Shown: in pieces, positions 8,451 to 16,445 of the stretch
Position numbering within the stretch: position 1 is the stretch's first letter
Layout of the letters: every line of letters begins with the position of its first letter
Source of the DNA: Acetatifactor muris
GTDB taxonomy: Bacteria; Bacillota; Clostridia; Lachnospirales; Lachnospiraceae
DNA length: 64,000 bases
Direction of reading: 5' to 3'
NCBI RefSeq assembly: GCF_024623325.1
Contig: NZ_JANJZD010000021.1
Span: 34,055 to 98,054, forward strand
Position numbers and translations under genes: made by a program
Notes under the pieces: generated by a model
Seen by the model: only the letters and a program-made list of their open reading frames with translations
Databases searched by the model: none
Told to the model about the DNA's origin: nothing

Positions 8451-10415
8451 TTATGTTTCAAAGTCAAATTCATCTTTAAATTTATCTTTAAAAATTTTAA
8501 ATATGGTCATAAGAACATCCTCATCTTCTACACTACAATAGGATTCCTCATCGCCATTCAAATCATCTTCCTCAACACGAAGAATTACTACTTCACCCGC
8601 ATCTTCTCCCTGTGATTCAACAATCGGCAATAAAACAACATACTCTTCATTTTGGTATTCAATTAAGTCCAAAAACTCAAATTTACAATCGTTTCCTTTG
8701 TCATCTTTCAAAACAATTATATTATCAAGATCCTCTTCATGTTTATTATGTAACATTTTAGTTTCACAATCTAAACTTACTACTTTAGAAGTTTCGATAA
8801 GCTTATCTTTTTCCTTATCAACTATTACTTCGTTTTCACTTTCATCATTAATAGGGCCAAATAATTCATCAAATTTACGTTCCAATTCTTTCTGGAGATC
8901 ATATGTATCATCTTTAACAGGTTCAATCGCCAATTTATCATCTTCTAATGAATCAGTAGAACCATTATCAATTTTATCAATCGTAGTTCTAACTGGTATT
9001 CTTTCGGTCATTTCTAATACTTCATACTCATCATTGTCAATTTTACCTATATCCACTAATTCAGTAATAAAAGGGAATAATCTCCCACTAAAAACCAGAG
9101 CCTCTCCCTTTTCTTTATCCAAATGCTGCAAAGCAAAAACAGAGATTAAAGGCTTTCCATCTGCTGTCTGTCCAGCTAATAAACTAATTGACTGCAATAA
9201 GCTTATTTCACGGCTAGTAAGAAAAATCCAGTTATTACAATTTGATTCAATCGTCTCAGCCTCTACCTTATAACGATGTTCTAATTGTTTTTGGCTTTGG
9301 ACAAACAAAAAGAAACGAATATTTCTACTTCTAGCCGCTGTTATCATCGCAGGGAAATCGTTAATAGTCGGCAAAGTCGAAAATTCATCTAAAATATAAT
9401 TAATTCGAGTTTTAAATGTTACTTGTTTTAAGTTTTGCGCCAAGTAAATTAGACGCTCATAACATTGTTTAACAAACAACGAAATCAGTCTATGATATGT
9501 GGTCTTTTCATCTGGCATAATAAGGAAAACAACACTCTTTTCAAACCCTAATCTATCTACGGAAATGGTGTTTTGCCTTAACATATCCGTCAAATTCTCC
9601 TGAAATGAAAAAATGCGCATTTTTTGGTCAAATGTGGACAAAATAGAAGTTCTCGTTCGATCCGGCGCTTCAACGGTACCAATTAAACTATGATGAATCA
9701 ATAAATCTGACTTGGCATCTTCCCATATATTTAAATCAGGATTACCATTATTAAACAGTTTTGCTCGTAAACCAAGAACATCCTCAAATGATACAGAATT
9801 TCCATTACTACGTTTAAATGCAAGCAAAATTAATCCAAATAATAAATCAGAAGCTGAATATTCCCAAAAAACATCCTGATGACTTAATTCTGAACACATC
9901 AAATTTGTAGCAATATCATTAATAAATTCATAAGCCCTATCCCTCTCACCAACCTTGTATAATTCATAAGGAATAGCAAGCGGATTCCACCCCTCTCCAA
10001 AAGAAGGATTGCGAAAGTTTAATACAGTAACCTTATATCCATTATTTTTAAGCATGGCTGCTGTACGATTATAAATCTCAGCTTTGGGATCTGAAATTAT
10101 CATAGATTCTTCTGCATAGCAAAGCATATGTACCAGCGGAAGAACAACTAACCTAGTCTTTTTTGAGCCAGTCGAACCAATAATAAGTGAATGTGAGTCC
10201 GTTGCGTCTACATATACTGTATTCTCACTTTCATCATAAAGTAACGGAATTCCTCCCTTGCTTATGACAAGCGGATTTGTTCTCTTGATTTCTGATAGGT
10301 CTTCTCTAATATTAACTAAAGTTTTCTTTATCACACTCCGATTTCCCGGCACTGCATCATTCTGTATTCCAAGTAAACTTCCATGTGGTTTTAAAGTTAT
10401 CCTTTTATTTTCCAT
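8451..10415 (-). CDS. VirD4/TraG-like coupling ATPase with atypical P-loop
   Basis: A 654-residue protein. The Walker A region near residue 80 reads GSTGSKKTR, where the usual glycine before the lysine is a lysine. The VirD4 signature SMIISDPKAEIYNRT follows, then a FILDEFSTLP-like Walker B (YILDEFSTLPTIND) and the RSRNIRFFLFVQSQKQLEHRY segment. The last 150 residues are strongly acidic. VirD4 proteins dock relaxase-DNA complexes onto type IV channels, or act as substrate receptors. There is no VirB4, relaxase or transmembrane N-terminus here. It is the last gene of a five-gene AT-rich operon of unknown proteins. It may couple this element to the ICE machinery, or serve a different purpose such as defence. 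Confidence 0.8.
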   Translation of the reverse strand: MENKRITLKPHGSLLGIQNDAVPGNRSVIKKTLVNIREDLSEIKRTNPLVISKGGIPLLYDESENTVYVDATDSHSLIIGSTGSKKTRLVVLPLVHMLCYAEESMIISDPKAEIYNRTAAMLKNNGYKVTVLNFRNPSFGEGWNPLAIPYELYKVGERDRAYEFINDIATNLMCSELSHQDVFWEYSASDLLFGLILLAFKRSNGNSVSFEDVLGLRAKLFNNGNPDLNIWEDAKSDLLIHHSLIGTVEAPDRTRTSILSTFDQKMRIFSFQENLTDMLRQNTISVDRLGFEKSVVFLIMPDEKTTYHRLISLFVKQCYERLIYLAQNLKQVTFKTRINYILDEFSTLPTINDFPAMITAARSRNIRFFLFVQSQKQLEHRYKVEAETIESNCNNWIFLTSREISLLQSISLLAGQTADGKPLISVFALQHLDKEKGEALVFSGRLFPFITELVDIGKIDNDEYEVLEMTERIPVRTTIDKIDNGSTDSLEDDKLAIEPVKDDTYDLQKELERKFDELFGPINDESENEVIVDKEKDKLIETSKVVSLDCETKMLHNKHEEDLDNIIVLKDDKGNDCKFEFLDLIEYQNEEYVVLLPIVESQGEDAGEVVILRVEEDDLNGDEESYCSVEDEDVLMTIFKIFKDKFKDEFDFET

Positions 10416-10429
10416 TTTTCTTGTTCGCC

Positions 10430-11098
10430 TTACTGTCCATCAATAATTCGGTTGAGGAATTTCTTTAATCTTTTCTGTTCATCTCGTAATGTTGAAAGAA
10501 TTGCTACCATCGCTATTACCTGTTCTTCAAAAGTATTAAGTTGCGTTAATTCTCGAACAAGCAAAGACGCCTCCTCTGTCTTTTGGGTAAAACTTCGATT
10601 TAAAATAAATCGAAGTTTTGCAATAACTTCACGATTCTCAATCATATAATTTTCAAACATCTTATTATCCATCTGTAGCCCTTGTTCTAAAACAAAATAC
10701 GGAATCTTCCTATCGATAATTACATAGTAGATAGCAAACGCAAATTCCTTACTTGATGTAATAATACCTCCATTAATAAATGCCGCCCAAAGATTGTGAT
10801 AAAATTGCCGACTACTGTATGTTTCGCTGTATGCTTTTTTCAAAAGGCTATTTAATACCTCATCAACGTATTCACCATATTGATCCGTAAGAATATCTAG
10901 CTCTTTTTTTTCGATGGCTTTTTCTAATATCACAGTTTCATTTGATTTAATTGAACCATATTCTTCACACAGTGTCTGAAAACATTCAATCTGACGTTCA
11001 TAAGGTTCCTCTTTTACAATATTATAAAAATATAGACAGCAATCTATCAACTCTCCCCGATAGGTACAAAGCAGTTCCTTTACATCTTGTACATTCAT
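10430..11098 (-). CDS. Hypothetical helical protein upstream of VirD4-like gene
   Basis: A 222-residue, almost entirely helical soluble protein (for example YSSRQFYHNLWAAFINGG and EEQVIAMVAILSTLRDEQK). No recognised domain or catalytic motif. It overlaps the preceding membrane-protein gene by four bases and ends 15 bases before the VirD4-like gene. Co-transcription is very likely, and a role as partner or adaptor of that ATPase is a reasonable guess only. Confidence 0.6.
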   Translation of the reverse strand: MNVQDVKELLCTYRGELIDCCLYFYNIVKEEPYERQIECFQTLCEEYGSIKSNETVILEKAIEKKELDILTDQYGEYVDEVLNSLLKKAYSETYSSRQFYHNLWAAFINGGIITSSKEFAFAIYYVIIDRKIPYFVLEQGLQMDNKMFENYMIENREVIAKLRFILNRSFTQKTEEASLLVRELTQLNTFEEQVIAMVAILSTLRDEQKRLKKFLNRIIDGQ

Positions 11099-11489
11099 AA
11101 TTTATTTTCCTCGCTTCCTTGTATGTACTTTCCTAAAAAACGACAGTGTAATTCTTTTGTCAAACTTGCAAATAGTGCTAATATTGAAAGTTCGTCAACT
11201 AACAAGGAACTAACATTCCATTTAAGTATAACCACAATTGCAACTATAATAGCACAAAAAATCCCACCGATAATAAAGCCTCCCCTTACTATCAAAAATC
11301 GCTTTCTATGATAACCATATCTTCTCTCAACTTCAACATATATATCACATATGGCTACAATCAAGCTTATAAATGCAAAAAAGCAAATAAATCTGTATTT
11401 TCAGTCACCAACCGCAATATCATAATTACAATAAGAAAAACACTTACGCATATATCCCGGCCTGATTTATACTGATTATCCTTATTCAT
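11095..11489 (-). pseudogene. Membrane protein gene split by a frameshift in a T run
   Basis: Two abutting frames look like one gene. The first (11489-11367, 40 codons) begins MNKDNQYKSG, overlaps the upstream stop as ATGA, and has one hydrophobic helix. It then runs through a six-T tract (minus strand GCTTTTTTGC) and stops. Adding one T to that tract joins it to the second frame (89 residues to 11095, with a further strong membrane helix FIIGGIFCAIIVAIVVIL). The second frame has no ribosome site of its own. The joined product would have about 129 residues and three membrane helices. This is either a real mutation, slippage-controlled expression, or a sequencing error in a homopolymer. Confidence 0.6.
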
Positions 11490-11791
11490 ATTTCTGTAAT
11501 TCTAACCCCCTTTACCTGTGAAAATTTATCTATATCATATTCGCCATAAATTGCAATTTCTGTATTAAAAAACATAAACTCTATATATTCACGCACCAAC
11601 ATATAGATTTCATCAGTGTCATACAACGAATCCATAGATACCCCCCTATCAAATAGTCGAAATAAAATTCCACCATTAAAAAAATAAATACGATCAATCC
11701 AATCCTTATTTTTTTTATCAAAAAAAATATTTGTCTTCTTTTTTATTTGATATTTAGGGTACTTACAGTTAGAAATAATTTTAATCGTCAT
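11486..11791 (-). CDS. Hypothetical protein (101 aa) in VirD4-like operon
   Basis: The start at 11791 is supported by GAGGAAT. The protein is mixed alpha/beta and rich in aromatic residues (WIDRIYFFNGGILFRLFD, then MLVREYIEFMFF), without membrane helix or known motif. It follows the 142-residue gene by three bases and its stop overlaps the next start. It may be an immunity or adaptor-type protein, but nothing in the sequence proves a role. Confidence 0.55.
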   Translation of the reverse strand: MTIKIISNCKYPKYQIKKKTNIFFDKKNKDWIDRIYFFNGGILFRLFDRGVSMDSLYDTDEIYMLVREYIEFMFFNTEIAIYGEYDIDKFSQVKGVRITEI

Positions 11792-11794
11792 TTT

Positions 11795-12223
11795 TCATTC
11801 CTCATAGTTCTCTATTTCTTCGTACCCAAACTTTCCTATTTTATACAATATATTAGAGATGTTCCAATTACTTATTTTAGTAACTCCCATATCAATATAT
11901 ACGCATATATTAATAAGTTCTTCTTTGACCCCCATATCCCATTTTACATCTACGTCCTGCTCCTGTAACCTCTGAGCCGCTTCTCTAACTCTGGAATTAT
12001 TACACTCCAACCCACTTTTAACCAATGCGCTTCTTACACTTGGATTCCCATAAATTTCTTTCCCTAAAAACTGTTTATGAGAACGTAACGAAACATATTC
12101 TTTATCAAAATTTTTTAATTTGCCCTGAAGCAAATCAATTTCATTTTGAGTCCTTTTTCTGCCCTGCCTATTAGCATAGATATCATCATCAATCTGTTTA
12201 ATTTCTGTCCATCTTTCTGACAT
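11795..12223 (-). CDS. Hypothetical coiled-coil protein, first gene of VirD4-like operon
   Basis: A 142-residue protein with AAAGGTG before its start at 12223. The first 55 residues form a charged coiled coil (WTEIKQIDDDIYANRQGRK). The C-terminal part is a compact alpha/beta region ending in acidic residues. The N-terminus is reminiscent of secreted small WXG100-like or helper proteins only in being a short coiled coil; no signature is present. It heads the operon that ends in the VirD4-like ATPase, so it could be a substrate or regulator of it. Confidence 0.5.
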   Translation of the reverse strand: MSERWTEIKQIDDDIYANRQGRKRTQNEIDLLQGKLKNFDKEYVSLRSHKQFLGKEIYGNPSVRSALVKSGLECNNSRVREAAQRLQEQDVDVKWDMGVKEELINICVYIDMGVTKISNWNISNILYKIGKFGYEEIENYEE

Positions 12224-12901
12224 ATTGCACCTTTATCTTATGTTTTCTGTATTTCAATTACTTTGTAAACAACCTAAAATATCGAATCTTATATACACAG
12301 ATCGCAAAAATGTCGATTTTGCCACAACATAATCAAATGAGGGCAAAACAAGCCAAAATAAACTTCCCCGCAGCAAGCTATGGTATATTATTCACTCGGC
12401 ATTTTTTTAACGCAGCAAGCTGTGGAGAATCAAACCCCTGAGTGATTGAAAGCACCAAAAGCGATATAATTATAATCAGAATTGGAGTACTACATCTCTT
12501 ATCGTTTTCTAAAGCATTTTCTGAACAGCCTCTCCATTTCTCCATACTCACAGAGGAAAGACTCCCTGCTCGCCTCCATCATTTCATCCTTGTCCGCATT
12601 CGCAAAATTTATCACATACCATTGCGCAGTGCCATACAGCGGATAAATTCCCTCTGGCTCCGGTCATTGCCTTCAAATTGTAGTACGCAAGTCATATTGC
12701 GTGTCCAGATTGATACAATTTTTGCATGGGTGCTATCGTTTTAAGAATTGAAATTGCCACACTTTCGATATTTCTTATTCGTAAAAATAACAATATCCCG
12801 TTTTTAGAGTGGCTATCGTTATTTTTTGTATCCACGGGATTACTGAATTTTTAATCATCCCTACCAACCAGAATTTGAGATATTTTATGTATGTAAAAAT
12901 G
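12224..12901. other. Gene-free stretch with decayed remnants
   Basis: No intact gene is seen. On the minus strand, 12663-12499 encodes an uninterrupted protein tail (YPLYGTAQWYVINFANADK... ending CFRKR and a stop) without any start, a likely remnant of a lost gene. Two near-identical stretches, CGCAGCAAGCT followed by ATGG or GTGG, lie at about 12371 and 12411 around a T run and resemble the ends of a small repeated palindrome. The operon promoter for the VirD4-like genes is expected just right of 12240. Confidence 0.5.
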
Positions 12902-14023
12902 TCAACATTCAAACTCTTCTAACTCGTCAAGTGGGTCTTTTGAAGTATCAATTCCCATACCATCCTTCAACCAATCTGCTTTACTGTAACCCGTTCCTGT
13001 CAATTCAAATATTTCGCCTTTATACCCTACGGCTTTAACCCATCCCCATTCTATAAGTCGGTCTAACGCCTCTATCCATCTTGCGGATTCTCTTTTTGAG
13101 TTATCAGCCATAAACTGCTTACCCGATGTAAAAATCTGAGTAGGCGAGCTAAGTGTCTGTGTCTTTATGATTTGACCATCACCATCAGCTGCATACACTA
13201 ACAAAAAAGCGGATTCCACAGGAATATTGCCAACATCATCTTGACCTACAACTGATTTATCTCCCTCTGGATTTCCAATAATTAATGTTTCATTTTCAAC
13301 CCGAAATAATTTATTGATATCTTCATTTGTTACTGTGGGAATTTCCTCCCAGGTTAACTGGTTATTCTCTAGCTCAGTGAGTCTACTGCCAAATTGAGAA
13401 AACATCCCTTTCATATCTTCTAACATTTTCTGTTGATGCTCTACAAGTTCAGCATTTGCCTTATTACGTCCTTCTGCCTCTTCATTGATTACATCTACTA
13501 TATCTCGATATCGAACCCATCCAGCACTATCATCAACATAATTAATGGCATTCCTAAATGTCGGTGATGCCACATACTTTAAACTGTTTAGATCTGTGAA
13601 AAAATCAACAGTATTTTCATCATTTTTGACCTTTTCTCTGAACTCATCAAGTCTTTTCATTTTGTCATATTTGCAGTCTCCAGTATCCTTTTCACTCTCA
13701 GTAATAGCTGAAGATTGCTTAATCAATACAAGCACTGGTAGTCCTTTAGTTTTTGCGTAATTGTATTCTTTCTCCGTGTAACTTATACCAGTTTCTTCAT
13801 CGATTGATCCATACCGACCCCCAATAACAAGAAGGTAAAAATCACACTCATCAATCATCTTTGTTATAACATTCCATTGGCTTGTAGGAGCAGCATGAAA
13901 TTGCTCCATTCCTACAGGGATGAGATTATTCTCTAGCGCTACACCTATCAATGCCTGTCTTTCTTCTTTAAGGTCTTCATAAGTAGAGCTTATAAAAATA
14001 GAAAACTTTCGTCTACTCTTCAT
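12902..14023 (-). CDS. DUF4062 domain protein
   Basis: A 373-residue protein; the start at 14023 has GAGGT upstream. Residues 5-110 form the DUF4062 domain (KFSIFISSTYEDLKEERQAL, then FYLLVIGGRYGSID and SYTEKEYNYAKTKGLPVLVL), a Rossmann-like fold related to TIR-type sensor modules. The middle is helical. The end (residues about 300-360) resembles a winged-helix segment with EWGWVKAVGYKG. DUF4062 domains often occur in STAND and other conflict systems, but here no ATPase or effector domain is attached. It lies between decayed stretches, so it looks like independent cargo; a defence role is an inference. Confidence 0.75.
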   Translation of the reverse strand: MKSRRKFSIFISSTYEDLKEERQALIGVALENNLIPVGMEQFHAAPTSQWNVITKMIDECDFYLLVIGGRYGSIDEETGISYTEKEYNYAKTKGLPVLVLIKQSSAITESEKDTGDCKYDKMKRLDEFREKVKNDENTVDFFTDLNSLKYVASPTFRNAINYVDDSAGWVRYRDIVDVINEEAEGRNKANAELVEHQQKMLEDMKGMFSQFGSRLTELENNQLTWEEIPTVTNEDINKLFRVENETLIIGNPEGDKSVVGQDDVGNIPVESAFLLVYAADGDGQIIKTQTLSSPTQIFTSGKQFMADNSKRESARWIEALDRLIEWGWVKAVGYKGEIFELTGTGYSKADWLKDGMGIDTSKDPLDELEEFEC

Positions 14024-14383
14024 ATCAATATTTACCTCGTATATTTATCACTTCGCAGTATGATCTATTGCCCGGAAAGTCAGAATTTATCAACTCCACA
14101 AAGACGGATTTGTCAGACCCTCCCACCATTAAAATTATACCTTAATTCTTCACAAATTTCCATACACAAATACAGCGAGCAGGTTCTGGAGATTTTCGGA
14201 TATCCTACCTGCTGTCTTCAAATCTTTGTGCCGACCTCCGCGCCATTGTGGAAGGTAAATACCACCATGCCGTCCGAATAATCCATCAACCTGTGGAAGA
14301 TCTTCCCACTAAAATCTATCAGCAACTCCTGCACTTCCTCAAGGCCTAAAAGAAAGATGCTGAAAAAGTCATGCTAGATTTTA
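14024..14383. other. Gene-free stretch with degenerate plus-strand coding remnant
   Basis: No intact gene. A plus-strand frame across about 14165-14350 reads like the end of a protein (RISYLLSSNLCADLRAIVEG, then YHHAVRIIHQPVEDL) up to a stop, without start or ribosome site. It is probably the broken 3' end of an older insertion. The family is not recognised. The promoter of the DUF4062 gene should lie in the left part. Confidence 0.4.
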
Positions 14384-15205
14384 TTAAACTTTCAAATTCT
14401 CTATACTCTCCTTCGTGAGACCAGTATATCTCACAATCTTTTCTATAGGCTCACCATCCGATATCATATGCCGGGCAATTTCAAACTTTTCTTCTTGTTT
14501 CGCTTCACGTCTTGCATTATGCAACGCCTGTGCCTCATCATGCCTTGCTTTTGCACGGAGTCTCTCTTTCTCACGGAACTCTGACGAAGCAGTAATCGTA
14601 TAATATGCGTTTATCGCCTGACTCATAACTGGCACCTCCATCTCTTTAATCTTCTCCAATTCCTCTTCGGTTTCCGCCTTGAACAGAGAAAGCCACAGCA
14701 GTAACATATCATCCTCACCCACGTCTGACGGCAATTTGGGAAGTTCAAAGAAATGGAATCCCATTTTATCCGACAGCAGCGTATGGCGTGTGACCTCCAG
14801 CGGCTGGAAGAAAGAATGATATTCTTCACATTCAAACAGCGGGAAATCTATAATACTGATAACGATTGTGCGTGGTAGGGTAGAATAGCCCTGCCCAGTA
14901 AGCAACGCTGATGAAAACTCCCTTGCCCAATAGTACATGACCCTCTCCGGGTAATCCCCCTCATTGCAGACCTGCACTTCCAGATCCACACGCTGGCCGT
15001 TCACGGTCATGTTGATATCCAGCCTGCAGAATTTGTCCCCCAGATTCTCAGGCGGCATCTCCGGGTTTCGTATCACGAACTGCCCGATACCCTCCAACGG
15101 TATTCCAAGCAGGTCTGCCACCAGCTTCTTTAAAAGTTCCGGGTACTGTACAAACAGCATTTTGAACAATGTATCTGTCTTAAACGTATATTCAAGTTTC
15201 CGCAT
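14384..15205 (-). CDS. Rpn-family PD-(D/E)XK nuclease/putative transposase
   Basis: A 273-residue protein with the Rpn/PD-(D/E)XK transposase pattern: an N-terminal FKTDTLFKMLF start, catalytic D63 (FCRLDI), then E76-x-Q78 (VDLEVQV), and YYWAREFSSAL. The C-terminal third is a charged helical tail. Rpn proteins are RecA-independent recombination-promoting nucleases that spread as solitary genes in many Firmicutes. The GGGAGATG ribosome site sits right before ATG. It is flanked by unrelated genes and a decayed stretch, as expected for a separate cargo gene. Confidence 0.85.
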   Translation of the reverse strand: MRKLEYTFKTDTLFKMLFVQYPELLKKLVADLLGIPLEGIGQFVIRNPEMPPENLGDKFCRLDINMTVNGQRVDLEVQVCNEGDYPERVMYYWAREFSSALLTGQGYSTLPRTIVISIIDFPLFECEEYHSFFQPLEVTRHTLLSDKMGFHFFELPKLPSDVGEDDMLLLWLSLFKAETEEELEKIKEMEVPVMSQAINAYYTITASSEFREKERLRAKARHDEAQALHNARREAKQEEKFEIARHMISDGEPIEKIVRYTGLTKESIENLKV

Positions 15206-15293
15206 GGCATCATCTCCCTTAAATCTTATAATCTCCCTTATGAATAGTATACCATATCCGATAACTGATTTCCATAAAGATTTTTATGCCAGG

Positions 15294-16280
15294 TCACTCT
15301 TCATCTCCATCCAAAAGGTATGCATAGAGGCATTCCAGATATTTCACATCATGCCGTTTGCTTATCGTAACAGGCGACAGGTTTATTTTGGCAAATGAAT
15401 CCATTATTTTCTCTATATTCCGGCAGTTCATGGCTTTCTGTGCGAGACGGAGCGATTTCTTCTCCGGAATTAGAACCAGCAGCCGCAGCATCCTCCTTCT
15501 CATAATGCTGTCAGCAACCTCTTTACGGATAATTTCCACAGCTTTATCCTTTTTATAAAAATCCCCAAATGGGATAATCTGTGTGAAGGTATCCAAAAAA
15601 ATATTCCTGCTGTTTTTCAACAGGTCTGCAATCTGCCCAGACACATCATCTGCATCGGTATAAGCCCGGACTGCCTTTGGCTTCATCAGCCGCACCTCTG
15701 CCCGAAGAATCCCCTTTATAGGCTTCCGTTTCTTCCAATCTGCATTGGCACTTTTATGCTGACGTATAAATGCCCTTTCTAAGTCATAAAGCAGGAACTC
15801 AATGTCATTGCTGTTTCCGCACAGGCAAAAGCTGGCATTATCATCAAAGTATTCATAACTAGCCGGTGAGAATCCTTTCACCCTGCCAATCCTCTTGAGA
15901 ACTTTCAGGTATGCCAGAGTATTTGCCCGGGTGCCGACATCCATATCTGTAACAAAATTCATCCCTGACAAAACAAAATCATCTATCCGGTATTTCCCAT
16001 TGAAATATTCAATAATCCTTTTATCCAGCTTTCGAATTAGTCTGTCTATATCAGACACATCATCTACCAGCAGGTACGTGTTGACAATCACCCGAATCTT
16101 CTTTTTATACTGGCTGTCACGGTAGATGACTGTTATTCCTTTACTGCCTAGAGAATGATCAATATATTCTCCACTATCCCCATCTATATAATCTTCCCCA
16201 TCATATGACTTGGCAAAAACCTTTTGAAAATGTTCATTATCCAATACCGCAGACAGCTCAAATACCTGATTTAAGTTCAT
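15294..16280 (-). CDS. Putative plasmid/phage replication initiator (II/X family-like)
   Basis: A 328-residue protein with GGGAGG before its start. The middle holds a pattern seen in phage/plasmid replication proteins of the II/X type: FVLSGMNFVTDMDVG, YLKVLKRIGRVKGFSP, SFCLCGNSNDIEFLLYDLE and ILRAEVRLMKPKAV, which resembles the tyrosine-dependent initiator fold. The catalytic tyrosine cannot be fixed with confidence. It lies next to a primase-helicase and repair genes, which supports a replication role for the excised circle. An alternative is a different DNA-binding protein with a similar core. Confidence 0.45.
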   Translation of the reverse strand: MNLNQVFELSAVLDNEHFQKVFAKSYDGEDYIDGDSGEYIDHSLGSKGITVIYRDSQYKKKIRVIVNTYLLVDDVSDIDRLIRKLDKRIIEYFNGKYRIDDFVLSGMNFVTDMDVGTRANTLAYLKVLKRIGRVKGFSPASYEYFDDNASFCLCGNSNDIEFLLYDLERAFIRQHKSANADWKKRKPIKGILRAEVRLMKPKAVRAYTDADDVSGQIADLLKNSRNIFLDTFTQIIPFGDFYKKDKAVEIIRKEVADSIMRRRMLRLLVLIPEKKSLRLAQKAMNCRNIEKIMDSFAKINLSPVTISKRHDVKYLECLYAYLLDGDEE

Positions 16281-16445
16281 AATATTGCCTCCCTATTACA
16301 AATATTTTTTACAAAATAGTTGGCGGAATTTGAACTTTATATTGCGCTATAGTTGTGTAGATACAGTGCAATCCATCCCCAGTAAATCCCACTGGTTATG
16401 TGATTTATATTTGACAAAAGAAAATTGGTTTTTTATGTGTCATTA

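Noticed and set aside
8106..8615. Plus-strand frame of 169 codons at the left end of the nested element
   Set aside because: It starts inside the host helicase gene, crosses the junction and ends antisense to the VirD4-like gene. There is no ribosome site and no protein-like pattern.
14060..14281. Plus-strand 73-codon frame near 14.1 kb
   Set aside because: No ribosome site or family pattern; another frame in the same place gives a better protein tail, so the region is decayed.
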